Position numbers and translations under genes: made by a program. The notes under the pieces are model-generated. The model was not told where the DNA came from and made no database searches. It was given only the letters and a program-made list of their open reading frames with translations. Positions 24,294 to 32,289 of a DNA stretch of 62,701 bases are shown in pieces. The stretch's first letter is position 1, and every line of letters begins with the position of its first letter. This DNA comes from Streptacidiphilus carbonis. GTDB taxonomy: Bacteria; Actinomycetota; Actinomycetes; Streptomycetales; Streptomycetaceae. The DNA lies in assembly GCF_000787775.1 (NCBI RefSeq), contig NZ_BBPM01000036.1:8370-71070 (forward strand). Direction: 5' to 3'.

Positions 24294-24779
24294 TCAGTGC
24301 TTCACCGTGTTGATCTCGCGCAGCAGCGCCGCCGTCGCCAGGGCCGCGGTGGCCGCCTCGTAGCCCTTGTCCTCCTTGGACCCGGGCAGCCCGGCGCGGT
24401 CCAGCGCCTGCTGGTCGTCGTCGCAGGTCAGCAGGCCGAAGCCGATGGGGACGCCGGTGTCCACGGAGACCTGGGTGAGGCCCATCGTCGCCGCCTCGCA
24501 CACATAGTCGAAGTGGGGGGTGCCGCCCCTGATGACGACGCCCAGGGCGACCACCGCGTGGTAGCCGCGCGCGGCCAGGCCCCTGGCCACCACTGGCAGC
24601 TCGTAGCTGCCGGGGACCCGGTACAGCGCCGGCTCCTCGACGCCGGCCTCCTTCAGGGCCCGCTGTGCGCCGTCGATCAGGCCGTCCATGACCCTCTCGT
24701 GCCACAGCGACGCGATCACCGCGACCCGCAGCCCACGGCTGTCCTGGACCTTCAGTACGGGTGCGCCCTCGCCGCTCAT
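24294..24779 (-). CDS. ribH: 6,7-dimethyl-8-ribityllumazine synthase
   Basis: A 161-residue lumazine synthase. [20 protein letters not shown] and [20 protein letters not shown] hold the substrate loop and the catalytic His. The usual RGETPHF reads RGGTPHF here. It condenses 3,4-dihydroxy-2-butanone-4-phosphate with the ribitylamino-pyrimidine. It is the last gene of the riboflavin operon, 46 bases after ribAB. Confidence 0.97.
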   Translation of the reverse strand: MSGEGAPVLKVQDSRGLRVAVIASLWHERVMDGLIDGAQRALKEAGVEEPALYRVPGSYELPVVARGLAARGYHAVVALGVVIRGGTPHFDYVCEAATMGLTQVSVDTGVPIGFGLLTCDDDQQALDRAGLPGSKEDKGYEAATAALATAALLREINTVKH

Positions 24780-24825
24780 GTTCCTGGTGCTCCTCTGTTG
24801 CGTGTGGTTGGTGGGGATACGGCTG

Positions 24826-26103
24826 TTACGCGAGCCAGGGCAGCTCGTGCCCCATCCGGTCGCGCTTGGTGGTGAGATACCGCAGATTGTGCTCCCCGGC
24901 CTGGATCGCCACGGCCTCACGGCCGCTGACGGTCAGTCCGAAGCCCTCCAGCGCGGTGTGCTTGTCCGGGTTGTTGGTGAGCAGCCGCAGCGAGCCCACC
25001 CCCAGGTCCTCCAGCATCCGCGCGGCGGCCGCGTAGTCGCGGGCGTCGGCCGGCAGGCCGAGGTCCAGGTTGGCGTCGACGGTGTCCCGGCCCGCCTCCT
25101 GGAGCTGGTAGGCGCGCAGCTTGGGCAGCAGCCCGATGCCGCGGCCCTCGTGCCCGCGCAGGTAGATCAGCACCCCGCGGCCCTCGGCGCTTATCCGGTC
25201 GAGCGCGGCGTTCAGCTGCGGGCCGCAGTCGCAGCGCTGCGAGCCGAAGACATCACCGGTCAGGCACTCGGAGTGGACCCGGACCAGCACGTCCTCACCG
25301 TCCGGCAGCCGTCCGTCCGGGCCGAGACCGCCGGCGACCAGGGCGATGTGCTCGATGCCGTCGGGCTCGCTGCGGTAGCCGAGCGCGGTGAAGTCGCCGT
25401 GGGCGGTGGGCAGCGCGGTGGCCGAGTCGCGGGTGACCGTGCGCTCGGTCCGGCGCCGGTAGGCGATCAGGTCCTCGATGGAGATGATCGCCAGGCCGTG
25501 CCGGCGGGCGAACGGGACCAGGTCGGGCAGCCGCGCCATGGTGCCGTCGTCGTTGACCACCTCGGCGATGCCGCCGGCCGGCGGCAGCCCGGCCAGCCGG
25601 GCCAGGTCGACCGCCGCCTCGGTGTGGCCGGGGCGCTCCAGCACGCCGCCGTCCTTGGCGCGCAGTGGGAAGACGTGGCCGGGGCGGGTCAGGTCGCCGG
25701 GCCGGGTGCCCGCGGTGGCCAGCAGCCGCACGGTGCGGGCCCGGTCGGCGGCCGAGATGCCGGTGCTGACCCCGTCCCTGGCGTCCACCGAGACCGCGTA
25801 GGCGGTGCCCTTGCGGTCCTCGTTGACGGCGGTCATCGGCGGCAGGTGCAGCCGGTCCAGCTCGCTCCCGGTCATCGGCACGCACACCACGCCGGAGCTG
25901 TAGCGGACGGTGAAGGCCATCACCTCCGGGGTGGCCGCGCTGGCGGCGAAGACGATGTCGCCCTCGTTCTCCCGGTCCTCGTCGTCGACGACCACCACCG
26001 GGCGGCCGGCGGCGATCTCCTTGATGGCGAACTCGACCGAGTCCAGCGTCAGGTCCTCGTAGAGCTCGCCGTGGTGCAGGGTCAGTTCCGTGGTGGCACT
26101 CAT
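24826..26103 (-). CDS. ribAB: Bifunctional DHBP synthase / GTP cyclohydrolase II
   Basis: A 425-residue fusion. The N-terminal half is Rib[21 protein letters not shown] binds metal and substrate, and [16 protein letters not shown] is the second signature. The C-terminal half is Rib[21 protein letters not shown] provides the zinc cysteines (C-x10-C-x-C), and [19 protein letters not shown] the catalytic loop. Together they supply both precursors for RibH. The start overlaps the ribM stop by four bases (ATGA at 26100-26103), so translation is coupled. Confidence 0.97.
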   Translation of the reverse strand: MSATTELTLHHGELYEDLTLDSVEFAIKEIAAGRPVVVVDDEDRENEGDIVFAASAATPEVMAFTVRYSSGVVCVPMTGSELDRLHLPPMTAVNEDRKGTAYAVSVDARDGVSTGISAADRARTVRLLATAGTRPGDLTRPGHVFPLRAKDGGVLERPGHTEAAVDLARLAGLPPAGGIAEVVNDDGTMARLPDLVPFARRHGLAIISIEDLIAYRRRTERTVTRDSATALPTAHGDFTALGYRSEPDGIEHIALVAGGLGPDGRLPDGEDVLVRVHSECLTGDVFGSQRCDCGPQLNAALDRISAEGRGVLIYLRGHEGRGIGLLPKLRAYQLQEAGRDTVDANLDLGLPADARDYAAAARMLEDLGVGSLRLLTNNPDKHTALEGFGLTVSGREAVAIQAGEHNLRYLTTKRDRMGHELPWLA

Positions 26104-26753
26104 GCTGTTGCCCCTTCCAGGACCGGGGTCGGCTGCTGCGGAGTCCGGGTGCGCAGCCACCAGGACCGCATGCCGGCGATGACGAGGACGAAGTAGACGA
26201 CGTAGATCAGGCCGGAGAAGGCCAACCCGCTGTTGAAGGCCAGCGGCACGCCGACCAGGTCCACCGCGAGCCAGGCGAACCAGAACTCCACCCAGCCCCG
26301 GCCCTGGGCGACCATCGCCGCCAGGGTGCCGGTGAACAGGTAGGCGTCCTCCCAGGGGGACCAGGACAGGTTGTAGGCCTGGAACAGCAGGGCGATGCCG
26401 ATGGTGCCGACGGCGGTCCCGACCACCAGCCAGGCCCGCTCGGTCCAGGTCGCGAAGCGGATCACCAGGTCGCCGCTGTCGCGCCGGCCGCGCTGCCACT
26501 GCAGCCAGCCCCACAGCGACACCACGATGACCACGGCCTGCTTGCCCACACCGCCGCTGAGGTGCGCCGAGGCGTACGCGGCGACCAGCACCAGGCCGGA
26601 CAGCAGTTGCACCGGCCAGCTCAGCACCGAGCGGCGCCAGCCGAGGGCCAGCGCGCCCAGCCCGAGCAGGTTGCCGATCATGTCGGACCACTTGATGTGC
26701 TCGCCGAACACGACGAACGCCTGGCTGTTGAGGTCGTCGATCAAGCTGCTCAT
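26100..26753 (-). CDS. ribM: PnuC-family transporter, probable riboflavin transporter RibM
   Basis: A 217-residue membrane protein of the PnuC family with about seven helices. Family features include [18 protein letters not shown] near the start and [14 protein letters not shown] in the middle. PnuC proteins move nicotinamide riboside or related vitamins by facilitated diffusion. In Streptomyces davaonensis the homologue RibM, placed between ribE and ribAB in the same way, takes up riboflavin and roseoflavin, so that role is assigned by context. Overlaps of four bases with ribE and with ribAB suggest one translational unit. Confidence 0.9.
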   Translation of the reverse strand: MSSLIDDLNSQAFVVFGEHIKWSDMIGNLLGLGALALGWRRSVLSWPVQLLSGLVLVAAYASAHLSGGVGKQAVVIVVSLWGWLQWQRGRRDSGDLVIRFATWTERAWLVVGTAVGTIGIALLFQAYNLSWSPWEDAYLFTGTLAAMVAQGRGWVEFWFAWLAVDLVGVPLAFNSGLAFSGLIYVVYFVLVIAGMRSWWLRTRTPQQPTPVLEGATA

Positions 26754-27415
26754 GCCGGGTCACCCTGCGGGGTCGCCTGATTCACGACCCGGTCGCCCAG
26801 CAGCCGCTCCACGTACTTGGCGAGCACGTCCACCTCCAGGTTGACCGTTTCGCCGATCTCCTTGGCGCCCAGCGTGGTGTGGCTGAGCGTGGCCGGGATC
26901 AGGCTGACGGTGAAGCTGTCGGCGGCGGCCTCGACCACGGTCAGGCTGACGCCGTCCACGGTGATCGAACCCTTGTCCACCAAGTAGCGGGAGAGCGCGG
27001 CGGGGAGGCTGAAGCGCAGCACCTCCCACTGCGGGGCGCCGTCGGCGCCGGACTCGCCGGGGCTGCGGGAGAGCAGCACCGCGGTGCCGTCCACATGCCC
27101 CTGGACCAGGTGGCCGCCCAGCCGGGCGCCCAGCGCCATGGCGCGCTCCAGGTTCACCCGGGAGCCCGGCGCCAGCGCCCCCAGGCTGGACCTGTGCAGC
27201 GTCTCGGCCATCACATCGGCGCTGAACTCGCCTGGCGCGGAAGCGAGTTGAGCGTCGGTGTCGAGGACGGTGAGGCAGACGCCGTTGACGGCGATGGACT
27301 GGCCCTCGCGGGCGTCCTGGGTGGTCACCGGGCCGCGCAGGCGAATGCGCGAGGAGTCCCCCAGGTCCTCCACCGAGAGGACCTCACCCAGCTCTTCGAT
27401 GATTCCCGTGAACAT
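26750..27415 (-). CDS. ribE: Riboflavin synthase
   Basis: A 221-residue protein made of two similar lumazine-binding domains. [15 protein letters not shown] starts the first, [15 protein letters not shown] is its signature, and the second has [14 protein letters not shown] and [16 protein letters not shown]. It dismutates two molecules of dimethyl-ribityllumazine to riboflavin. The ATG at 27415 comes only two bases after the stop of a 26-codon leader ORF, so ribE translation is probably coupled to it, and that ORF sits under the FMN riboswitch. Confidence 0.96.
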   Translation of the reverse strand: MFTGIIEELGEVLSVEDLGDSSRIRLRGPVTTQDAREGQSIAVNGVCLTVLDTDAQLASAPGEFSADVMAETLHRSSLGALAPGSRVNLERAMALGARLGGHLVQGHVDGTAVLLSRSPGESGADGAPQWEVLRFSLPAALSRYLVDKGSITVDGVSLTVVEAAADSFTVSLIPATLSHTTLGAKEIGETVNLEVDVLAKYVERLLGDRVVNQATPQGDPA

Positions 27416-27417
27416 TG

Positions 27418-27498
27418 TCAGCTCTCCTCGACACGGACCGGCAGGCGCAGCGCGCGGACGTCCACGGAGAACAGCTGATCGACAAAGAAAATGCCCAC
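27418..27498 (-). CDS. 26-codon leader ORF between FMN riboswitch and ribE
   Basis: GTG at 27498 follows an excellent AGGAGG site and opens a frame reading MGIFFVDQLFSVDVRALRLP and ending VRVEES. Its TGA ends two bases before the ribE ATG. The ribosome binding site and first start base form the right strand of an 11-base-pair helix with the upstream leader, so the FMN switch appears to act on this ORF rather than directly on ribE. The peptide matches nothing I know; it may serve only to couple translation. Confidence 0.65.
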   Translation of the reverse strand: MGIFFVDQLFSVDVRALRLPVRVEES

Positions 27499-27667
27499 CG
27501 GTTCCTCCTCGCGCTGTCTGGCGCGGGCTCCGGGGGCACTGAGGGAGAGAATGCGGGCAGAAGCAACGGGCAGGGGCGGCGCGGGAGGCAGTGGAGGAAC
27601 CGGGAGAACCCCGGACGCCTGCACTGGTGCGCAGCACGAGCCCGACGCCCGCAGCGCACTGCCTCCC
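27498..27667 (-). promoter_or_regulatory. Expression platform of the FMN riboswitch
   Basis: Three 11-base strands on the minus-strand RNA can pair in two exclusive ways. GGGAGGCAGTG (complement 27657-27667, the 3' side of the aptamer) is complementary to CACTGCCTCCC (complement 27583-27593). CCGGTTCCTCC (complement 27593-27603) is complementary to GGAGGAACCGG (complement 27498-27508), the leader-ORF ribosome binding site. Without FMN the first helix should form and hinder the second, leaving the site open. With FMN the aptamer closing stem takes AGTG, the first helix is lost and the site is hidden. The complementarity is exact; the mechanism is inferred. Confidence 0.65.
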
Positions 27668-27780
27668 ATCCGGACTTTCACCGTCGGTCCAGGAGTTTCA
27701 CCTGGTCAACCGACCGCTGGAAGCGGCCGGGTCGCGGACTGTAACCGCCGGTTCGGAATTACACCGACCCCGGAGTGCGC
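27654..27780 (-). promoter_or_regulatory. FMN riboswitch (RFN element)
   Basis: Read on the minus strand, the conserved RFN blocks are all present: GGGGTCGGTGTAATTCCG, AACCGGCGGTTACAGTCCGC, TGACCAGGTGAAACTCCTGG and ACCGACGGTGAAAGTCCGGA followed by TGGGAGG. The closing stem GCGCACT (complement 27774-27780) pairs with AGTGCGC (complement 27654-27660). It lies about 240 bases upstream of ribE and controls the riboflavin operon in response to FMN. Upstream, TTGCCA and CAGACT on the minus strand are a possible promoter. Confidence 0.95.
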
Positions 27781-28074
27781 AAACGTCGTAACTTGTGTCA
27801 TCAGTCTGCCACGGCCCGACCACTTTTTGGCAAGACCGACCGCCGGCTGGACATGTGGCCTCTGTCACCCCGGCCCTGCGTTTCAATCCCTGGACGGCTC
27901 GGTGGCGGATCTCTGTCGCCCCGCTGACGAATCAGCAGGTCGGAGCAGTGGGGCCGGGGCCGCCCGATGGCGCAACACTGCCGCAACACCACAGTGGCCG
28001 ATGCGTCGCTAGGGTCCTCGCCAACAGCAGACGGCAGACACCGGGCATCCGGACCGCGGCGAGAGGAGACCCCG

Positions 28075-28857
28075 ATGGCAGCCCCCGTCGAGTTCCCCCG
28101 CCGCAGCGCGGTGGCCGCCGCGGCCGGACGCCGGCTGCGGGCCGACCGGGCCAGGCAGCTGGCCGACCTACTGCGGCGGCAGGTGCTCTCCGGCGCCTTC
28201 GGCACCGGGGCGCTCCCGCACGAGGATCGGCTCGCCACCGAGTACGGGGCGTCCAGGAACACCGTGCGCCAGGCGCTGGACCTGCTGCGCGACGAGGCGC
28301 TGGTGGAACGGGTGCCGGGGCTGGGCACCGTGGTCCGCTGCGCCAAGGTGCCGCACGGACTGGACCGGCTGATGGGTCTGGCCGAGACGCTGCACCGGCA
28401 CGGCCGGGTCACCAACGAGGTGCGCACCGCCGCGCCGGTGGCCGCGCCAGGGCCGGTGGCCCACCGGCTCGGGCTGACGCCGGGCACCGAGGTGCTCTAC
28501 GTGGAGCGGCTGCGCCGGCTGGACGGTCTGCCGCTGTCGCTGGACCTGACCTATGTCCCCATCGACCTCGGCCTGCCGCTGCTGGAGGCCGACCTGGAGC
28601 ACACCGACGTGTTCCGGCTGCTGGAGCGGTTCAGCGGCCGTGCCCTGGGCTCCGCCGAGATCACCCTGGAGGCCGTCAGCGCCGACGCGCACTCCGCGGC
28701 GGTGCTGGAGGCTCCGTGCGGAGCCGCCCTGCTGATGCTGGAGCGGCTCACCCGTCTCGACGACGGCCGTCCGGTGGACCTGGAGTTCATCCGGTTCCGC
28801 GGCGACCGCATCGCCATGACCGGGGTGCTGCACCGGGACGACCCGTCCCGGGCCTGA
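28075..28857 (+). CDS. GntR family regulator (HutC/UTRA type)
   Basis: A 260-residue regulator. The N-terminal winged helix shows LADLLRRQVLSGAFGTGALP and TEYGASRNTVRQALDLLRDE; the UTRA ligand domain starts near residue 100 and includes GTEVLYVERLRRLDGLPLSL and VDLEFIRFRGDRIAMTG. UTRA domains bind small effectors such as sugars, amino acids or phosphonates. The ATG at 28075 follows GAGAGGAG; an upstream in-frame start lacks such a site. It is the first gene of a six-gene operon and probably controls it. Confidence 0.9.
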   Translation: MAAPVEFPRRSAVAAAAGRRLRADRARQLADLLRRQVLSGAFGTGALPHEDRLATEYGASRNTVRQALDLLRDEALVERVPGLGTVVRCAKVPHGLDRLMGLAETLHRHGRVTNEVRTAAPVAAPGPVAHRLGLTPGTEVLYVERLRRLDGLPLSLDLTYVPIDLGLPLLEADLEHTDVFRLLERFSGRALGSAEITLEAVSADAHSAAVLEAPCGAALLMLERLTRLDDGRPVDLEFIRFRGDRIAMTGVLHRDDPSRA

Positions 28858-28916
28858 CTCCCCGTCCGTTCCCCCGTCCCGCCCCTGCCATGTACAGCCA
28901 CGCCCGGGAGACCCTC

Positions 28917-29144
28917 ATGCCCCTTGTCCCGCAGCGCTCCGATGTGCCCGTGACCATCGACGAGTCCCTCTGCATCACCGGCTGCACGCTCTGCGTGGAC
29001 GTCTGCCCGCTGGATTCCCTGGCCATCGACCCGGACACCGGAAAGGCCCACATGCACGTGGACGAGTGCTGGTACTGCGGCCCCTGCGCCCTGCGCTGCC
29101 CCACCGGCGCCGTCACCGTCAACATGCCCTACCTGCTGCGCTGA
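28917..29144 (+). CDS. Two-cluster 4Fe-4S ferredoxin, AprB-like
   Basis: A 75-residue ferredoxin. The first cluster motif is CITGCTLCVDVCP, with C-x3-C in place of the usual C-x2-C; the second is CWYCGPCALRCP. It should carry electrons at low potential in the cytoplasm. The matching flavoprotein lies at the end of the same operon, and a ferredoxin plus fumarate-reductase-like flavoprotein is the arrangement of adenylylsulfate reductase (AprB/AprA). The ATG at 28917 with GGGAGA was preferred to one nine codons upstream. Confidence 0.88.
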   Translation: MPLVPQRSDVPVTIDESLCITGCTLCVDVCPLDSLAIDPDTGKAHMHVDECWYCGPCALRCPTGAVTVNMPYLLR

Positions 29145-29155
29145 GGGGACCACCG

Positions 29156-30589
29156 ATGAAGACCGGACACCTGGCCGCCACGGCCGCCGCCCTGCTCCTG
29201 ATTCCGCTGTCCGCCTGCGGGGGGCAGGCGGCCGCAGGCTCCGCCCACACCGTCACCATTACCGTCGGCTACCAGTCGCGGACCATCAACACGGTCACCG
29301 CCGGGACCCTACTGCGCTCCCTCGGCTACTTCGAGCAGGACCTGGCCGCGCTGGGCAGACGGACCGGGGTCAGCTACAAGGTCGACTGGCAGGACTACTC
29401 CACCGGCGCGCCGATCACCGCGGGCATGGTCGCCGGAAAGATCGACATCGGTTCGATGGGCGACTACCCGCTGCTGCTCAACGCGGCCAGGGGCAAGCAG
29501 TTGAAGCAGCCGACCGAGCTGGTCTCGGTCACCGGCTACAACCTGCGCGGCGCCCTCAACATGGTGGTCGCCAAACCCGACTCCCCGCTCACCGGGCCGG
29601 CCTCGCTGGCCGGGCACAAGGTCTCCACCAGCATCGGCTCGGCCGCCGACGGCACCCTGGTGCAGGCGCTGCAGCGGATCGGCGTCGACCCGAACTCCGG
29701 TATCAGCAAGCTCAACCAGCAGCCTGCGGTGGGCGCCTCGGCCCTGCAGGCCGGCTCCGCCGACGCGCTGGCGCAGTTCGTTGCCTGGCCTGGGCTGCTG
29801 GTCTTCCAGAAGCAGGCCAAGCTGGTCTACGACGGCTCAGCGCTGGACATCCCCACCTTCCACGGCGTCACCGTGCGCAGCAACTTCGCCAAGTCCCACA
29901 GCGACCTGGTCGACACCTTCCTGAAGGCCCAGATCCAGGCCACCGACTATCTGCACGCCCACCCGCTGGCCGCAGCGGAGTCGGTGGCCAAGGCCACCGG
30001 GCTGCCGCCCGAGGTGGTCTACCTCTACAACGGTGCCGGCGGCCTGGTCAGCTTCGACACGACGCTGAAGCCGCAGCTGCTGGCCGCGCTGAAGCAGGAC
30101 GTCCCGGTGCTGCGCAGCGAGGGCTCGGTCAAGGACGTCGACGTGGACGGCTTCGTCAACGACAGCTTCCTGAAGCAGGCGCTGGGCTCCGGCTACCAGG
30201 CCGCCGTCGCCCGGACCGCCAACCCGGCGCCGATCAGCGGCACCGACCCGGTCTGCGGCGGCTCCGCCGACGACCCGGCGACGGCCAGCGAGGCGTGGCC
30301 GGCCGGGGCCGGGGCCGGGGCCACCGTGCCCTTCACCACCCCGACCTGCCTGCTGAAGTACCTCAGGCAGCAGCAGGCCGTGGGCAGGTCCGTACGCGCC
30401 GCCTACGTCCCGGACGCGGCCACCGGCACCCGCTGGTTCGCCGAGGACGACGCCTGGGTGGAGAACCCCTCGGCCGCCGCGACCGCCCGATGGCTGCCGT
30501 TCACCACCCCCGCCGCCGCGCAGCAGTGGTCCGCCACCCACCCGGGCAGCCGCACCGTCGGCTACCAGCAGGCCCTGGCGGGTGCCTGA
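29156..30589 (+). CDS. ABC substrate-binding lipoprotein fused to a NosL-like domain
   Basis: A 477-residue secreted lipoprotein with lipobox LSAC (Cys21). Residues about 35-355 form a periplasmic binding fold of the NMT1/TauA/SsuA class (VTITVGYQ, GKIDIGSMGDYPLLLNAARG, GSADALAQFVAWPGLLVFQK). Residues about 360-475 look like NosL, the copper lipoprotein of nitrous oxide reduction: PVCGG, FTTPTCLLKYLRQQ, VPDAATGTRWFAEDDAWVEN and LPFTTPAAAQQWSATHPGSR in the right order. The usual NosL CGM and PMG metal ligands are changed. The fusion is in one frame with uniform codon use. It precedes the permease with a one-base stop/start overlap. Confidence 0.85.
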   Translation: MKTGHLAATAAALLLIPLSACGGQAAAGSAHTVTITVGYQSRTINTVTAGTLLRSLGYFEQDLAALGRRTGVSYKVDWQDYSTGAPITAGMVAGKIDIGSMGDYPLLLNAARGKQLKQPTELVSVTGYNLRGALNMVVAKPDSPLTGPASLAGHKVSTSIGSAADGTLVQALQRIGVDPNSGISKLNQQPAVGASALQAGSADALAQFVAWPGLLVFQKQAKLVYDGSALDIPTFHGVTVRSNFAKSHSDLVDTFLKAQIQATDYLHAHPLAAAESVAKATGLPPEVVYLYNGAGGLVSFDTTLKPQLLAALKQDVPVLRSEGSVKDVDVDGFVNDSFLKQALGSGYQAAVARTANPAPISGTDPVCGGSADDPATASEAWPAGAGAGATVPFTTPTCLLKYLRQQQAVGRSVRAAYVPDAATGTRWFAEDDAWVENPSAAATARWLPFTTPAAAQQWSATHPGSRTVGYQQALAGA

Positions 30590-31473
30590 TGACCGTGCAG
30601 ACCCTGGACGCCGCAGGCGGTTCCCGGACCAACCGGCCCGAGAGCGGGCCCGCACCGGCGCCGGGCGCCGCCGGTCGCCGACTCGGATGGCGGCGACGAC
30701 TGCTGCGCACCGGCTCGGTGCTGGCCGCGCTCGGACTGTGGCAGCTGCTGACCGGACTGCAGGTGCGGCTCTGGCTGGACTTCTCCCAGCTGCCGACCAC
30801 CCTGCAGGTCGCCGACTCGCTGCGGCAGCAGGTCGGCACCGCGCTGTACTGGGAGGACCTGGGCGACAGCCTGCGCCGGATTCTGCTCGGCTTCCTGCTC
30901 GCCGCCGTGCTCGGCACCGCCACCGGGGTGCTGGTGGCGCGGTCCAGGACCGCCGAGGACCTGCTCGGACCGGTGCTGGAGCTGCTACGGCCGATCCCGG
31001 CGATCGCCCTGGTCCCAGTGGCGATCCTGTTGTTCCCCGGGACCGAGCAGGGCATCGTCTTCATCACCGCCACCGCCGCCTACTTCCCGGTCGTGGTCAG
31101 CACCCGGCACGCGGTGCGGGCGCTGTCGCCGGTCTGGGAGGAGGCGGTGCTCACCCTGGGCGGCGGCCGGCTGCGGGTGCTGGCCCAGGTGGTGCTGCCC
31201 GGTGCGCTGCCAGGCATCCTCGGCGGGCTTTCGGTCGGCATGGGCGTGGCCTGGATCTGCGTCATCTCGGCCGAGATGCTCTCCGGCCAGTACGGCATCG
31301 GCTACCGCACCTGGCAGGACTACACCGTCGTCGACTACCCGGGAGTCCTGGTCGGCATGGTCAGCATCGGGCTGCTCGGCCGGATCACCGCCGGGGCGGT
31401 CGAACTCGTCGGGCGCCGCCTCACCCGCTGGCTGCCGCCCCGCACCGAACGGAGCACCGCATGGACACCCTGA
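30589..31473 (+). CDS. ABC transporter permease (SsuC/TauC type)
   Basis: A 294-residue membrane protein with about six helices. The cytoplasmic EAA-like loop reads WEEAVLTLGGGRLRVLAQVVLPGALPGILGGL, and LRPIPAIALVPVAILLFPGTEQG is typical of sulfonate/nitrate/taurine permeases. Its TGATG overlap with the binding-protein gene and 13-base overlap with the ATPase gene show tight coupling. The N-terminal 30 residues are disordered and Pro-rich. Confidence 0.93.
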   Translation: MTVQTLDAAGGSRTNRPESGPAPAPGAAGRRLGWRRRLLRTGSVLAALGLWQLLTGLQVRLWLDFSQLPTTLQVADSLRQQVGTALYWEDLGDSLRRILLGFLLAAVLGTATGVLVARSRTAEDLLGPVLELLRPIPAIALVPVAILLFPGTEQGIVFITATAAYFPVVVSTRHAVRALSPVWEEAVLTLGGGRLRVLAQVVLPGALPGILGGLSVGMGVAWICVISAEMLSGQYGIGYRTWQDYTVVDYPGVLVGMVSIGLLGRITAGAVELVGRRLTRWLPPRTERSTAWTP

Positions 31474-32237
31474 CCGCCGCCTCCGCTCCGGTCACCGACC
31501 CGCGCCCCGGGCTTGCCCTCGGTCTGCGCCGGGCCGAGCTGGGCCGCCCCGGCGCACCCGTGCTGCGCGGCGTCGACCTCGACGTCCGCCCGGGCGAACT
31601 GCTGACCGTGGTCGGCCGGTCCGGCTGCGGCAAGTCGACCCTGCTGCGCACCCTGGCCGGGCTGCTCCCGACGCTGTCCGGAGAGGCCACCGCCGACGGC
31701 GCGGCGATCACCGGCCCCGACGCCGACCGGGCCCTGGTCTTCCAGGAGGACGGCCTGCTGCCCTGGCGCAGCGTCCGCGGCAATGTCGAACTCCCGCTCG
31801 CCATCCGGGGCCTGGGCCGGGCCGAGCGCCGAGACCAGGCCGCCGGCTGGCTGGCCCGGGTCGGACTGCCGGACCGCGCCCGCGACCTGCCGCAGCGGCT
31901 CTCCGGCGGCCAGCGCCAGCGGGTGCAGCTGGCCCGGGCGCTGGTCGGCTCCCCCAGGGCGGTGCTGATGGACGAGCCCTTCGGCGCCCTGGACGCCAGG
32001 ACCAGGGGCGAGATGCAGCTGCTGCTGGTCGATGTGCTCGGCGAGACCAGGGCCACCGTCGTCTTCGTCACCCACGACGTGGACGAGGCGCTGCTGCTGG
32101 GCGACCGGGTGGCACTGCTGGGCGGCGGCCCGGTCCGCACCCTGGACGTCCCGAGCCCGCGGGACCCGGACGCCGCAGCGCTGCCGGAGACCCTGTCCCT
32201 GCGTGAGCAGATCCTCGCCTCACTGCGGCAGTCCTGA
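31461..32237 (+). CDS. ABC transporter ATPase (SsuB/TauB type)
   Basis: A 258-residue ATPase: Walker A GRSGCGKSTLLRTLAGLLP, Q-loop FQEDGLLPWRSVRGNVELPL (the PWR pattern is typical of nitrate/sulfonate/taurine ATPases), signature LSGGQRQRVQLARALV, Walker B AVLMDEPFGALDA and switch FVTHDVDEAL. It drives the adjacent permease. The operon continues to the flavoprotein gene 52 bases downstream. Confidence 0.95.
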   Translation: MDTLTAASAPVTDPRPGLALGLRRAELGRPGAPVLRGVDLDVRPGELLTVVGRSGCGKSTLLRTLAGLLPTLSGEATADGAAITGPDADRALVFQEDGLLPWRSVRGNVELPLAIRGLGRAERRDQAAGWLARVGLPDRARDLPQRLSGGQRQRVQLARALVGSPRAVLMDEPFGALDARTRGEMQLLLVDVLGETRATVVFVTHDVDEALLLGDRVALLGGGPVRTLDVPSPRDPDAAALPETLSLREQILASLRQS

Positions 32238-32289
32238 CCGCATTCTCCTAACTTATCGTCAACATGCCTTGCTCCGAAGGGAATTCACC

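Noticed and set aside
27967-28074. Upstream start for the GntR-family gene, adding 36 residues
   Set aside because: The added residues are not family-like and the ATG at 28075 has a strong GAGAGGAG site.
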